NCBI GenBank assembly: GCA_030704615.1
Contig: CM060732.1
Coordinates: 7,998,001-8,062,000 of the forward strand
DNA from: Takakia lepidozioides
Taxonomy: Eukaryota > Streptophyta > Takakiopsida > Takakiales > Takakiaceae
DNA: 64,000 bases
Direction of reading: 5' to 3'
Below the pieces are notes generated by a model. It did no database searches, was not told the origin of the DNA, and saw only the letters and a list, made by a program, of their open reading frames with translations. Below are positions 1-12,602 of this stretch, in pieces. Position numbers and translations under genes: made by a program. Positions within the stretch are counted from its first letter, which is position 1. Each line of letters opens with the position of its first letter.

Positions 1-1
1 A

Positions 2-3000
2 AAGTTGTTCAATGTTATAGTGGACACAGAGCAGATAGGGAAGCTACTGCTTGAGAAAGGTGGGCTCGAGCGCCGGATAACGATTATCCCTCTCAACAAG
101 ATTCATGCCTTTGGCATTCCTTCAAGGACACAAACAGCAGCTGCCAAGCTAGTAAGCTATATCTCTCTGGGAGCTTTGTCGAAATAGCTTTCACAAAAAT
201 GTCACATTATGTCTTAATTCAGGCTAGATAGCCTTGTTGCTTTGTGGCTGAATTGCCTTGTGATTGTTTGGCTCTCAAATCATCTCTGCAGTCATATTTC
301 CGTGCTTCCCTTTTTCCTCGTTCAAATGTTGAATATGATAAAAAGAAATGTAGGATCTGAGGATGTTGTGGACAAGACCAGGCACCATTTATTGCAGTTT
401 TTGTTAATTGACTAAATTCAAACACCCTTGTGCTCTGTGAGTGTTTTTAATCTGTATAACAAAATAGCTGTTTGGCTCTTGTTCCTGCAGGTAGGGTTCG
501 ACAATGCAAGGACTGCACTCTCGCTTGTTGGCTATGCAGAAGAGCTTGAGGTTTGGAGTCCCTCTCATACATTGTAGTATGCAAGGTCATTTGTTCAGAA
601 ATTATATATTGGATGAAATCTCACCAAGTCAGTCAGTCCTAAGTGAAGGACAACATCAATGTGGTTGCAAATCTTTCCACTGGTCACGCTATTAAGATCT
701 TGTATCTTGACTTGTGTTCTTTCCAAACCCAGGCAGCAATGGCTTTTGTTTTTGGAGGCACTTTTGTTTGCAACAACATGGATACAGCCAAACAGGTGAC
801 TCTTCAAGGCACCTCAGTTTACTAAGTGGTGAATCCTCTTCTTTTGAGGTTCCTTGCTTCCTCTTTGAGCTTTCTGCGGACATAAAAAATTATCTTCTCA
901 TTTTATTTCTTCTTTGACATTTCATTTCTTGACAGGTTGGTATTGCTCATTACAGGCATTGGTTGCTTGTTTTTGGTGGGAAGGTGGCATTTCATAGAGA
1001 TGTAATGACCAGATCTGTAACCCTAGATGGGGACATCTTTGAACCCAGAGGTCTCCTTACAGGAGGCTGTCGCAGGTGAAAATCTACCTTCTATTCTAGC
1101 AAGCAAGAGCTCAGTGAATTTGATAATTTGTGATGTCAAGGGAAGTCTGTTGTGTAATTTAGCTCAAAATGAGGTTTTACTGAGGTTCCTGCCAAATATT
1201 CGCTCTCAGGATTTAGATAATACTATTTCTTTCAGAATTGTTTTCCTGCTTAGCAAAAGCACCTAGCATCCCCAAGGCTGCATCTTCAATCTCTTCGGCA
1301 CACAGGGGTGGTGGTGAACTTCTCAAGCGCCTTGACACTTTGGCTGAAGCTGAAGCCAACCTTGCTGTGCATCAGAGGAAGCTTGCAGAAGTCGAGGCTG
1401 AGGTAGATTCTCAACAGATTCATGTATGCTATTACATAAACACTTTACTGCAAATGTGAAGAGCCTCAAAGAAGATGGATTTCATAGGTTTGGGTTTTTA
1501 TAGGTTTGGTGGGCCACATGGACCAACTTTCATGAGGTGTATACTAATAATACACATCCCCTATGAGGGGTTGATGGAGTCAGTGGCAAGTTACAGCAGT
1601 TCAATGATGATGTTGGTGGTCTGATACTACTCACATGGATATATGTACATCAGTGGAAGGGATCTGTCCTTTCTACCTTGATACATTCTTTGTAGTGGCT
1701 TTTGACGAAGTCCATCTTAAGCAATTGCTTGCTCTTGGTCCAGTGAACTGCTAAAGTTGCTGCTGGTATGGCAGGTTGCTCTTTTGGCTCCTTCAGAGAA
1801 AAAATTCTCTCACCTCAAATCACAACTGGAGCTACAGACATATGATCTTACACTCTTCGAAAACCGTGCTCAGCAAAGTGAGCACCACAAGGTTAGCACC
1901 CCCCTGTTCTGGTCTATCCATCTCCTGCTTGTGAGTGAGCACAGCTGTCAATTATAGCTTCCTGTGTCCATGGAAGCAGTCTGAAGGAGCATCGTGTAGG
2001 AAAACACCTAAGTTAGTATACATTGTGCTAGGTATTGACTCTCGTATGGGCTCAAATCCAGCTACCTTGTCCTCGGTGGTTTGGTTTCATGATCAGTTGG
2101 TCTGGGGATGACAAGACCAACTTATCTAGGAATATATTGACTCGTCATTTAGTGATCTCTGCCGCAAAAAGGTCATTGTTCGGTTCATGACAGAATCATG
2201 AATGTGATTGGCCATTTTACTTGGATTGCAGCTGGCTGAAGTGGTGACAACCATGACCACAGAGCTTGAATCTGAAAGAATGGAGCTACTGACAAAGGAG
2301 CAGCAGCATGAAGAATATGTGAATGCAGTGGCAGCCTTGGAGTTGTCAATTAACGAGCATGGTCGGGATCGAAAAAATCGTCTTCAAGGTCTGGAGGGGA
2401 AAATTAAGTCTGTAAAGAAAGAGCTGAGCTTTGCCTCAAAGGAGCTGAAGGTAATTAAATTCAGGGCAATCATGAGTAGCTTTCGATCTCAACTAATGTA
2501 TAATGTCCAAGAGCCATATCTTGACTCAGCAATCCACAACAGGGTGCTCTATTTCACTTTTGTTGCACACATCTATAATATCCTTTCATCACAGAAATGG
2601 GATCTCTCGTAGCTGGATATAGAAGATTTGTATGAGAAAGTATAGTTGAACGAGTAGATCTGTCTATTTACAAAGGATGAGCCCAATCGCAGCTTATTTT
2701 ACAAATTTGGGTGGATCTGTATGAGGTTTGCAAGCACGACTGATACAATGCCAGAGTTATCATGTATTCATTATAAAAAAGGAACCAGCTTCTTCTACAA
2801 CTACATCCCCTTCTATTGCAGTTAGTTGTTCAAGTTGTGATGCTTTGTTGAATGTGTGCAGGTTAGAGAAACAGAAAGAGAGAGACTTGTTCTGGAAAAG
2901 GAAGCAGCCATGGAAGAGATGCACCTGCTTGGGACTGAACTCTCTGCAGTCCAGACTCAGATCAAGAAGCTGGAAGAAGCTGTTGGCAAGACAGAAGCAA

Positions 3001-6000
3001 AGGTAGTTGCTAATATTTGGTGGTGCCCAAATTCCACCAAACTAAACAAAACTTGGCCGAAATTTTACCAAACCATATAAGTTCCCTCATTCACAGATTC
3101 TTCTTCCTCAAGGAGCCTTAAGAATCAAGGTTTCAAAGTCGCTAACTGAGCGCCGATTTTTAACTTGAGTCAGTAGTCAGTGAATGATGCATTCTTCAGC
3201 GCAGTGAATAAATAAGGGAGACTAAGAAATGTGTGGATAAAACTGAAGAATTAGGGCCAAAGGAAAGTAAGAAATCTGTTACTTCCGCAGGAAGCAGAAA
3301 GAGAGACCTTGAGAGTACTTATTGACTGTGCTAAGGTTGACAATGATGAAACCTTTTGAAGTCCCTGCACAATAGTGATCCTCTTGTAGCAGTCTGGGTT
3401 TTCACTCACCAGGGTGCGTGGTAACAGCCACAGAAATGGGTGTTGGTGGCGGTGTTGTTTGTGTCAATTCCCATATATGCCATACACTTCCAGGTGTTAT
3501 AGATGTTGTACGTGCTCTATGTTGTTGTTTTTCAGAGGGATTTAATTCGAAATGAACACCTGAAGGTCAGTGCGGAGCTCAACGCAAATCGTGCTAGGAT
3601 GAAAGAATGCGATGCACAAATAAGTGCAATGGTTACAGCACAGAGCGAGCTAAAGCAGAAACTTGCTGACTGCATCCTGCAATCAAAGAGACTTGACAAT
3701 GAGGTCGATATACACCAAATTCAAAGTGCTTCTTTTCCATCTTCCCATTCCCCCCTTCTCTTGAGCTTTGCGTGGACGTCATAAAGTTTCTCTCTATTCA
3801 CTCAAAGTTGGATAGTAGTTTTATGGTTTGGGGTGGAGGCTGGTTGTTGGGGCTAACTGTTCATTCATTGTGTCTTGTCTTCTCTTCATCCCCTAAGCTC
3901 TGTGAGCTCCCATGGACTCTGTACAGTTCTCTTTCTTTCTCTAAGCTCCCCATGGATGTTATAAAGCTCTCTTTCTTGTTTTCTTGCTTGGCAGCTTACC
4001 TGCATGAAGCGTTGACTCTTAGACAATCCCTTGAGCAGTTGGTGCTTTTGGGCTGCTTGTAGCCCCTCTCTCTTTCCTGTTTCTTACTTCCTCGTCCATG
4101 GACCTTATAAAGTACCATATCATTTCATTTCTCCTTCTGTGGACGTTATAGAATTTTTTCTTTTATCTTGCTTTCTCTTGTCCCACAAGCACTTTCAGCT
4201 TTCTGCTGACAAGTACCAGTCCATTTCATTTCATTTCTAAGTTTCTTCTTTCAATGAGTATGCTTGGGTGTGTCTTTGACTTCGTTGATCAGTGGTGATT
4301 GTGGAACTGACCTGGGTCGGTGATAACGGCACAGGTGAAGCGAGTGGAGAAAGAACAAAAGGATTGTGCACAGAAAGTGGACAAGTTGCTGGAGCAGCAT
4401 CAGTGGATTGCTACAGAGAAGCAGTTGTTTGGCAAACCTGGCACTGATTACGACTTCGTCACACGCAACCCTCATGTTGCACAACAGGAGTTCGAGAATT
4501 TGCAAGCTGAACAAAAGACGTATGTCCTCTCTTCATGGCCACATTTTGGATGTCCACTCCCAATTGCTCATGGCCTCTGTTGACCTTATGTAATTTCTTT
4601 TCTTGGTTTCATTCTTTCTGTGCATCCCCCTGTCTCTGTCCTTCAGCAATGGCCTGTATTATGCTCTCCTCTTGTCCACCATCCCTGGGTTTCCCTCAAA
4701 CTGGGCATGGGGTCTTCCCACACTTGTAAGCAGAAAGTAAGTAGAACTAACTGCCCCCTCTTACCTTAGCTTTGATTGAAATGGTTGTTATCTACAGTTG
4801 ACATCCTGGATATGTGATATTCTGCAGGAATGAGAAACGGGTTAACAAGAAGGCAGATGCTATGTTTGATAAGGCAGAGGAAGACTTCAAGGAACTCCAG
4901 AAAAAGAAGAAAATTGTCGAGGTCTGCTGTCCTCTCTTTTGCACTTACGCAAGTCACTGAGTCCAGTTCTTTGATGACAGAGAAAGATTCCAGTTCTACA
5001 CTTATGGGCTGCAGCTTCCCTCAGAATTGTTGGTCTGCCAAATATCCTAGTCTCTTGACATAGATAGTTGCAAAGGGGCAGTGTTGTGGCATTTTGCCTG
5101 GCCGTGTTGTGACTCTTAAAGACTGTATTTCAACTGCCAGATCTGAAAGTTTAGGATTTTGTTTGAATTCATTACCTAGGACAACAGTCAATTACAGATT
5201 GTGAATTGCAGTCAAGTCACAGGTTTACGTTGCACGATCCCTTGCTGCAGAATGATAAAGAAAAGATACAGAAGGTGATTCAGGAGCTGGATGAGAAAAA
5301 GAAGGAGCAATTGAATATCACCTGGCAGAAAGTCAACAAGTAAGGAAGTCCTTTACACTGGCATACATGCAGAGAGACCAGGATTCAGAGATATGGTCAG
5401 AGGATGATGAGCAGAAATTTTGTACAAAAGAATCTGAACAAGCCATGTAGTCGGGATAAGTGCACTCAAGTTAATGTATTTTTGTGGGCTGCAGGGACTT
5501 TGGGTCAATATTTTCAATGCTATTGCCAGGTACAATGGCCAAATTGGAGCCCCCTGAAGGTGGTGGTTTCATGGATGGGCTGGAGGTCCGTGTTGCATTT
5601 GGAGGGGTTTGGAAGCAATCACTCTCAGAGCTCAGCGGGGGCCAGCGATCCTTGCTAGCCCTCTCTCTCATCCTTGCCCTTCTTTTATTCAAACCAGCAC
5701 CTCTCTACATTCTTGATGAGGTGATTTTAGAGCCTTTTGTTCCTGTTCCATAACATATATTACAATGAAAAAGAATTGTCTAGGTTTCAGAAGTCCTCAA
5801 ACCCAGTGACTGGCATTTACCCACAACGCCATCATCTTCACGAGTGATAAGTTGGCTGACAGAGACAATGATGACAGGCAAGTTGAACCAATAGGAGGAA
5901 AAAAACGGTTGCAGTGATATATTTGGCTTGTTGTCTGGTAGGTTGATGCAGCACTTGATCTCAGCCACACGCAGAACATTGGTCGTATGATCAAAGCTCA

Positions 6001-6313
6001 CTTTCCCCAATCTCAGGTATGTGCATGTATCATACACAACCCCATGACCTTCCTTGTTATAGAAAAATGGATCCATGCCCTTTCTAGCTATTAGTGGGAA
6101 AGGTGAATGTGTAATCTGCCCTTTCTAAAAGGTGGTTGTGTTGTGAATGACAGTTTATTGTGGTGTCCTTGAAAGAGGGCATGTTCAACAATGCGAATGT
6201 CATCTTCCGGACAAAATTTGTTGACGGTGTCTCCACTGTCACACGAACTGTGCCAGCAGGAAGGCAGGCCGCAGGAAAGAAGCAAAAGCCCACCACCGAA
6301 CAATCCTCACAGG
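2..6313 (+). CDS. SMC2: SMC2, condensin core ATPase subunit (3' part of gene)
   Basis: Structural maintenance of chromosomes protein 2 is the ATPase arm of condensin and compacts mitotic chromosomes. The gene enters the window in the hinge region and continues to near its C-terminus. Sixteen exons read in one consistent phase with GT-AG introns: 2-151, 491-550, 733-795, 984-1075, 1306-1402, 1775-1891, 2232-2450, 2862-3002, 3536-3703, 4335-4519, 4828-4921, 5251-5339, 5495-5720, 5942-6016 and 6154 to about 6313 (the first may begin before the window). The hinge shows LTGG; a long acidic/basic coiled coil follows; then the ABC signature [12 protein letters not shown], Walker B LYILDE (5,630-5,720), the D-loop region VDAALDLSH and the C-terminal [14 protein letters not shown]. 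The match to plant SMC2 from memory is near collinear. The exact last codon is uncertain: a donor-like GGTAAA at 6313 suggests either a short further exon or readthrough to a stop at 6,436. Confidence 0.93.
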
Positions 6314-6439
6314 GTAAACCTTGCAACAAATCAAGTACATCATTATTCTGTTTTTTTCTCTGTCAAAGCCAATTGTACTTGCCAGTTTTTCAGATTTCTT
6401 TATCCAGTAAGGTGTCTGAGCTTCCCATGGACTCATAAA

Positions 6440-9400
6440 TTGTCCTTCTACAGCCATATGGGCATGTAAGTGGTTGTTGTGCCTCAGCATTTTAGTTGGC
6501 CCATAGTTGTACAGCCTCAATCCTGCTGCCTTCTATTGACAATTATGTTGTCCAAAAAAAGGTCAATTTTGTGGTCATAGACATGCATCAGTAGGAAGCT
6601 TCTTTCTCATGGGCTCCTTGTTGCTCGGATGCAGACTGAGCCTTCAAAACTCTGCAACACCTCTTTGGCTAAAAACATACCTGACTCTGTTTTGCTGTAT
6701 ACTTTCAGGTGACCTTTTCTAGATTTCTGTTTGAGCACTTGCATGCCAGTGAAGGAGACAACAGACGTTTTTCATCATTGGAGGATCTGGTAAGCAATAT
6801 ATGGCCCTTTTCCTCTGAGGCTCCACTTTGTATCCCAATGACATAACTCGAACCATTTACAGAAGTGAGAAAGAGATGGAGATGGCCAACTTTAAGCCTT
6901 AGACTCAAGTTTAAGAAAATGCCAGGAAAAGAAGTCTTAGACGAGCTGACTCATCCTAAGACTTTCAGATATGAATGGTTTTTTATCAAACAGAAGAAGG
7001 AATTATGGCATCTTATTGTGGCATGTCTTCGTCAGATCCCTTAATGGAGGAGATTATCAAGTGGCAGGCTTGCCCTTCTTAGGCGGCCCTCATGGCTGAG
7101 CCCTTTAGGCTATCGAGTGACATTGGAGCAACCAAGATATGGAGGAAAATAAAGAAAGCTATTTTGGTCATAATGGTGATGGAGGCCGTAAATGATCCTT
7201 ATAGTTTCCTCTGCTTGTATCATTTGTAGATATAGAAACAAATTGTCTACATACACCTTTAAGTCAGTTTGTGCCATACACTTGTAGAGTATATCAATCC
7301 TCATCTGTCTACTGTTGAATATGCGCGTGTGTAACAAGGAAAATAAGAAAAATGATCCACAAGTGGACTGGCAAGAGAAAAGTAGTTAGCATGTAGTCTG
7401 GCAACACGAGTTACATGATACATAAAGCACGGTGAAAATTCTTTGTATTTTTGAGGACGCTTATTCCCGTGAATGACACCCGCCAGGCGCCCTGTACAGC
7501 GTGGCGGGTGCTTACACAAATGTAACGCGCCCTAGGGTGACCTAACCGCCCAGGGTGAGGGCGGTTACAAAAGGACACGTCGAATTTTCTCCCGGTGCTT
7601 CACGGTAAGGCCCCTGCCCGCTGGCATTCCACGATTTTCGGGCTGCCAGCCTCTGGCTAACGCCCTTGGCAGCCAACCCTTAAACCCGCATGTCCAAAAC
7701 TGGACGTTTTCTGGGATCAAACAGGTCTCCCAGTTGTAGATTTTGGCCGATTTTGATTTTTTTCTTGGGTGCTGAAATGGTCCATGAAAAGAGACATTGC
7801 CCAGATCAGAATGGACCAGGATGGATGGCGGTCGAGATCAAGGGCTTGTAGTGGCAGGGGGTCTGGCTGTGGTCTGCTCCCGCCTCTTTGTCTTCCTGTG
7901 CATAGCTCACAAAAGAGTATCTCATACCCCCTGCACTTTGACCAAGTCCTTGCTCCTACAATGGGCTCCAATTCTCGAGATTTTGTGCTTGTTGGAGCAA
8001 GGGAGACGCAGGGAACACCTTTTGGGGTCGAGCCAATGCCATCCTGACACGCAAAATCTTACAAATCCCCCATTTTTATCTTTTTTTTTCCAAAAATGGC
8101 TCCACTCGCACCAGTAGCGTTTTCATAGCATTTGTCTGATTGGCTCGAAATTTGGGCAGGACCTGCGAGGGGTAGGTGGCAACATATTGCCCGGTCGCTT
8201 TTTGCAGATTCATTTTTTTCTAGAAATTACGCTCATGTTTTTGGCCGGGGGTCAATTTTTGGGGAAAAGTCAACAGAGGCCTGCGGGCGTTTAGGGGTGG
8301 AATGCCCTTGGACAGGGGCCTTATTAGAGCCTGTTTCCATGTAGACCCCACCCGGTCTAATGACATCATTGACCAAGGGCCCAACCGGTGACTTTGCGAC
8401 CGGTCCGACCATATAGCCACCCCATCTCCCAAGAAGCAGGTTGTCTTACCAGTCTCCTTCCACGTGTGTGAAGTCTTGCCGGCAGTGATTTTTTTTCTTA
8501 AATTTGAAAAATAGCACGAGTGGCTACAAGAAATATCTATATATTTTGTTCATCCATTGAAAATTTGGATAAAATCATCCTCCTACGTACTTTCATCCAT
8601 TTATATCATCCACATTTGGCGAATTCATCCATTGTTTTTATTTTCCTTGTAGAAGTTTGGCGATTCATCCATGAAAAAATTGGGAATTTACGACAGAATA
8701 TTCTATTTTAATGTTTTGAAGTCGCCATTTGGCGATTTTTCGCCAAGAAAAAAAACACTGCTTGCCGGTCTCCTTCCAAGTGTGCTTCACACACAAGAGA
8801 AAGACCTGCTCGGCATTTTGCACATAGAAGTGTCTGAGGACGTTCATAGGGTTTAGGGTTTAGGGTAAACCCAGCACAAAGACATCATCTTTTGGTCGGG
8901 TTTGACCACATGGAAGGACGCTCTTACCCTATACATAATTGTAGACACTGAGCCTCCTGGTGGGAGCCAGTTTAGGAGAGAAGGAATGCCACCCACAAAA
9001 TCCATTACTCCCTGTACCCCACAGATAAAGTGAAGAGCCCAGTATGGGTGTTTGAGAGACACACCTAATAAGTGAGCAATAACTTTCATCTGTGAGCATC
9101 TTTCCTATTGTTTCTCAATTGGCACTTTACTGCTCGGAAGGCCCCGTACAGAAGTGGACAATGTACCAGCTTCCCATGTACCAGCTTCCCGGTGAAGCTT
9201 TGACCTCAATGTGTACATGTTTTGTCTAGGAACAGGAACCGTCCATAGCAGATAACCGATGGGTTCCTCAAAGCCTGGAATGGATGTAAACCGGAGCAGC
9301 CTGTTATAAAGTGCAACTTTAGAGCAAAGCAAAGAGTGCCAGTACAACTGGTGTTGGGGCATGTGCATGCAGTGCAGATATCCCTTCTCTTCTTTACTTT

Positions 9401-10195
9401 CAAGTAGACTAAAATAGAGCATTTGAGGTGTACAAAATTTACCTTGGGGGTAGTCTAGGTTCTGTCAACTGCTCAGGGTTAGGGTAAAAGAACAGCCTAA
9501 GCCTTGATAATAAATCGATGGAAACACAACATGAGAGCACATTTGCAAGTTTCCCAATCTCTCTACCAGGCCTGACTTTTCACAAAGTAGGAGAGAGCAT
9601 CTCCATGAAGCTCAAACCTGATCTTCACACCCTCCACCCACCTCATCCCAGCCCCACCCCAACTTGCAGTTAGATAGTGTGGTTTCTTGGCGTCCCACTT
9701 GCCATTAGTTAGTGCCATAACATTTAAATTACATGAATTTGGACCCCCCTTGGAAAGAATTATCTCGCTTATCTGTACGACATTTTGAGATTAACCTGAA
9801 ACACAGTCAAATCTCTCAGAATCAAAGATAAACAGTTCAAACCAACTTGGAAGTGCAAGAAGCACCCTGAGTGAACAATAAACCAAGATGATCAATGTCA
9901 CAGCATGGTATCCAGCACCATTATACAAATGAGGCCGCTCACCTCCCAACATCTCCTACTCCCATCGTCATTTTATGTGCAGTGGTCAAGGGAGAAGCAA
10001 TGTATGTACAACGATGGAAGGGAGGGAGGGAGAGAAAGACATGTGAGGGCAAGTGGGCATGTGATACAGCCAATGTGACCGCATGGAAGTGGGCTTCCCC
10101 TGCTTGCACACAAAAGTTTCATCTATGTTGAAGAATGTGTGTGCAACTAAATGACTCTGGGGCACACTCAAAGCATGCTGACTCCAAAGCAATAT
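6440..10195. other. intergenic stretch, no gene recognised
   Basis: Short ORFs occur on both strands but none shows family motifs, consistent coding bias or splice-linked neighbours. The segment 7,490-8,450 is GC-richer and looks like repeat debris. A phrase resembling 'ccagtctccttccacgtgtg' occurs twice (about 8,449 and 8,768), hinting at a degraded duplication. The short telomere-like run at 8,848 is listed separately. Confidence 0.5.
8848..8872 (+). repeat. short interstitial telomere-like repeat
   Basis: About three consecutive units of the plant telomere repeat TTTAGGG are visible, followed by GTAAAC. A looser GGGTTAGGG lies at about 9,475. Such short runs occur inside plant chromosomes as repair scars or as telo-box-like promoter motifs. 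No gene start lies next to this one. Confidence 0.6.
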
Positions 10196-11758
10196 TTACA
10201 CCGGGGAAGCTGGCCCGCTTGCCTCCTCTGTGACATCGTGTTTGCAGACAGGACAAAGCTTGGAGTACTTGAGTAGCCACTCCGCTCCACAAGCCTGGTG
10301 AAACTTGTGTTGGCATGGGAGCATGATGAGTGCCTCACCATCCTCATATTCGCCCTGACATATGGCGCACACCCTACATGGCAAGCAAACATGTCCACTG
10401 TGAATAATTGAATCTCCCCTTTAGTCTGGAGACAGCCCAGGATTGGCCAAATAATGGTTGCCTGTCTATCCTCCCTCCCCCCAGCTCCTGAAGAGGTACT
10501 CAAAACATAGCACAACAGCTCCGGCAAAACGAACACTGACTAGATTATGCCATTGTCCAAATCTCAATGCTTTGCATTAGGAAAGACAACAACCATGTAA
10601 GCCACATGGAAAGCATGCATATGACTCAAGCCTCCACTCCATCAGAGGGATTGGACTGGGGGAAACAGCAACTTGAACTGCCGGTACAGGAAAGAGAATC
10701 TACAGGCAAAGAATCAACGAAATGACTACGCAGAGCTTTAGCAGAGAAACAGGAGACAACATACTCTGAGGCCTGGTCGGCACTTGCCGGCTGCTCCTTG
10801 CTGAAGTGGCAGACAGTCAATGAAGTGACGAGTGCCGTGGATGCAACACAGCGGACATTCTCCAACTGCACTAGACTCTGCCATGTCCACCATCAACTGT
10901 AAGCATTCCAACCACCTCCACAAACTGAGTGGACAAGACACATCAGAGTATGGAGAGAGAGAGGCAAGGACAGTGATCAGGCACTTTGCAGAAAGCAGAG
11001 GGGGTTTTGGAACCGATACAAGGGGAGGAGCAACTGAGTTTGTTCGGCCGTACCTCATAGGTCATGTCAGTAATGGCAGGTGCTTGAGATCTTGCATTCT
11101 GGGCGATTGTCGCCGAGTCTGTGAGGGACAGGGAGAGTGCTATTCCATCCATATTCCCAACCAATTCACGGGTGATCAGACAGCAGACACCTCAAAAAAG
11201 CTACCAATGGAGGATGTGATGCACACAAACAAGTCAGCACATATTTGCGTTCAAAATAGGACCTTCTTCCAGATCAGAAATGATCTTGAAACTCCCTTTG
11301 CATGGTTTGTAAAGAAGGCTACAATGTATATCCCATTTGTGTTCTTCCAGAGTCTTAAGTTTGGTTAAGAGCAAAAGCTTCAAAAGACAGCCTACCTTAA
11401 ATAAGGTTGACAGGCTTAAAACATTTGGCAATATTAACAATGGGCACAAGACCTCTTCTTTCCCCATTTCCAGGGAGAGCCAAATGAGATTACCAAGAGC
11501 CACATCAAGCTCCACCTCATCATGCTGCGCCGTCAGCGGAGGCCTGAGATCGGCGTCCACTGTGCCGTTAAGGTACTCCTCCAAATCGTCTCTGGCTAGG
11601 TTGCGCCGGGAAGATCGCCGAGCGCGGCGTCGGTTGTTTGCTGGGTTTGGAGCAACCACGCTAACATCTGCATCATCATTGTCATCTAAGTACTGCCCCC
11701 ACCGCTGCTGCTCTATTCTCCGTTGCTCTGCTGCTGCTCGCCTCTGCCGACCTGGCAT
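10196..11758 (-). CDS. RING-H2 E3 ubiquitin ligase, BIG BROTHER-like
   Basis: I predict four exons that join in phase with GT-AG borders: 11758-11494, 11190-11054, 10865-10765 and 10373-10196, giving a protein of about 226 residues. The start is the ATG at 11,758. The N-terminus is basic and Arg/Gln-rich, then acidic. Exon 2 ends in DMTYE, resembling the TYEEL segment before the RING in BIG BROTHER ligases. The final exon holds a complete RING-H2 finger (CAIC, then CQHKFHQAC, then CPVC), which would recruit an E2 for ubiquitin transfer. Splice phase is consistent at all three junctions, which strongly supports the model although no cDNA is available. The family (RING-H2) is secure; the BIG BROTHER assignment is inference from the TYE segment and the protein length. 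A LINE remnant and short repeats sit directly upstream, so the promoter or a 5' untranslated exon must lie beyond them. Confidence 0.75.
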
Positions 11759-11772
11759 CAGCAAGCACACAG

Positions 11773-12602
11773 TTGACTTGTAGTCCCAATTTGAAGAGAA
11801 TGTACTCAAAAGACCTTTGCCGTAGCCTTGTGACTAGACCCCAGTTTGAAGAGAATGTACTCATAAGACGTTGTTTGCCGTAGCCTTGTGGCCATTGACC
11901 CCGCGCCCCGTTTGAGCGGAACATAAAGGGACAGAACCTACCTTTGTCAGGGGCTGACGCAGGTAGTAAGACTTACCTTGGAATAAACAATTGATCCGGG
12001 TTTTCCAGATATCCTCTAGAAATCCCTTTACCCAAGCGTCAACCTGGTGTGTGTGGTTTGCCCAATAACTAGGCCCCAAAAGGGCCTGGGCTTTTGGCTC
12101 AGCCTCGAGACTTTCAAAGTTGGTGAACAGAGGTACAGGCACAATTCCCTTGATAGATTTGAAGAGAGCGACTCTCTGGTGAGAGAACCCCGGACAATGA
12201 ATCAGAAAATGAATATTGTCTTCAGGTTGCCTGCACAACAGGCAATTGCACTCTCCCTTTCCTCTCTGCTTCTGTTTGCTGCAAAGGTAGGCTTCCCGCT
12301 TAAATTTCAGTCTAGTGCCGAGAGTGGGTAGACCCTTGAGGTCATCCATGATGGCCTCCCCCATGTCACAGACTGGAAACAAGTTCAGGGAAGTTTTCTG
12401 CCTAACTTCATTTTCATCAGACAATTTCCTGGCAAGAGAGATTGTACTCATAAGACATTGTTTGCCGTAGCCTTGTGGCCATTGACCCCGTGCCCAGTTG
12501 GAACGGATCCTGGCAAGAGAGAGAGAGAGAGAGAGAAAGTAATCATGAGACATTTACCGTAGACTTGTGGCCGTAGACCCCACTCCCAGTTTGGGCGGAA
12601 CT
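11773..12602. repeat. local array of ~50-80 bp repeats around a LINE remnant
   Basis: A phrase beginning TTTGCCGTAGCCTTGTG and followed by a GACCCC...CAGTTTG(A/G) tail recurs at about 11,817, 11,874, 12,461 and (diverged) 12,551. A partial copy lies near 11,773. The associated phrase GTACTCATAAGAC also recurs. The LINE-like open frame lies between the second and third copies, so the repeat was probably split or duplicated when that piece arrived. Confidence 0.6.
11940..12430 (-). mobile_element. LINE-type retrotransposon fragment (3' end of ORF2, zinc-binding region)
   Basis: The - strand frame includes a Cys-His cluster of the form C-x2-C...ED(N)IHFLIHCP, typical of the zinc-binding tail after reverse transcriptase in plant LINEs (zf-RVT). 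A Trp-rich segment follows. No reverse transcriptase catalytic motif (YxDD) or poly(A) tail is visible, so this is only the end of an old copy. Its family placement rests on the Cys-His motif alone. Confidence 0.5.
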
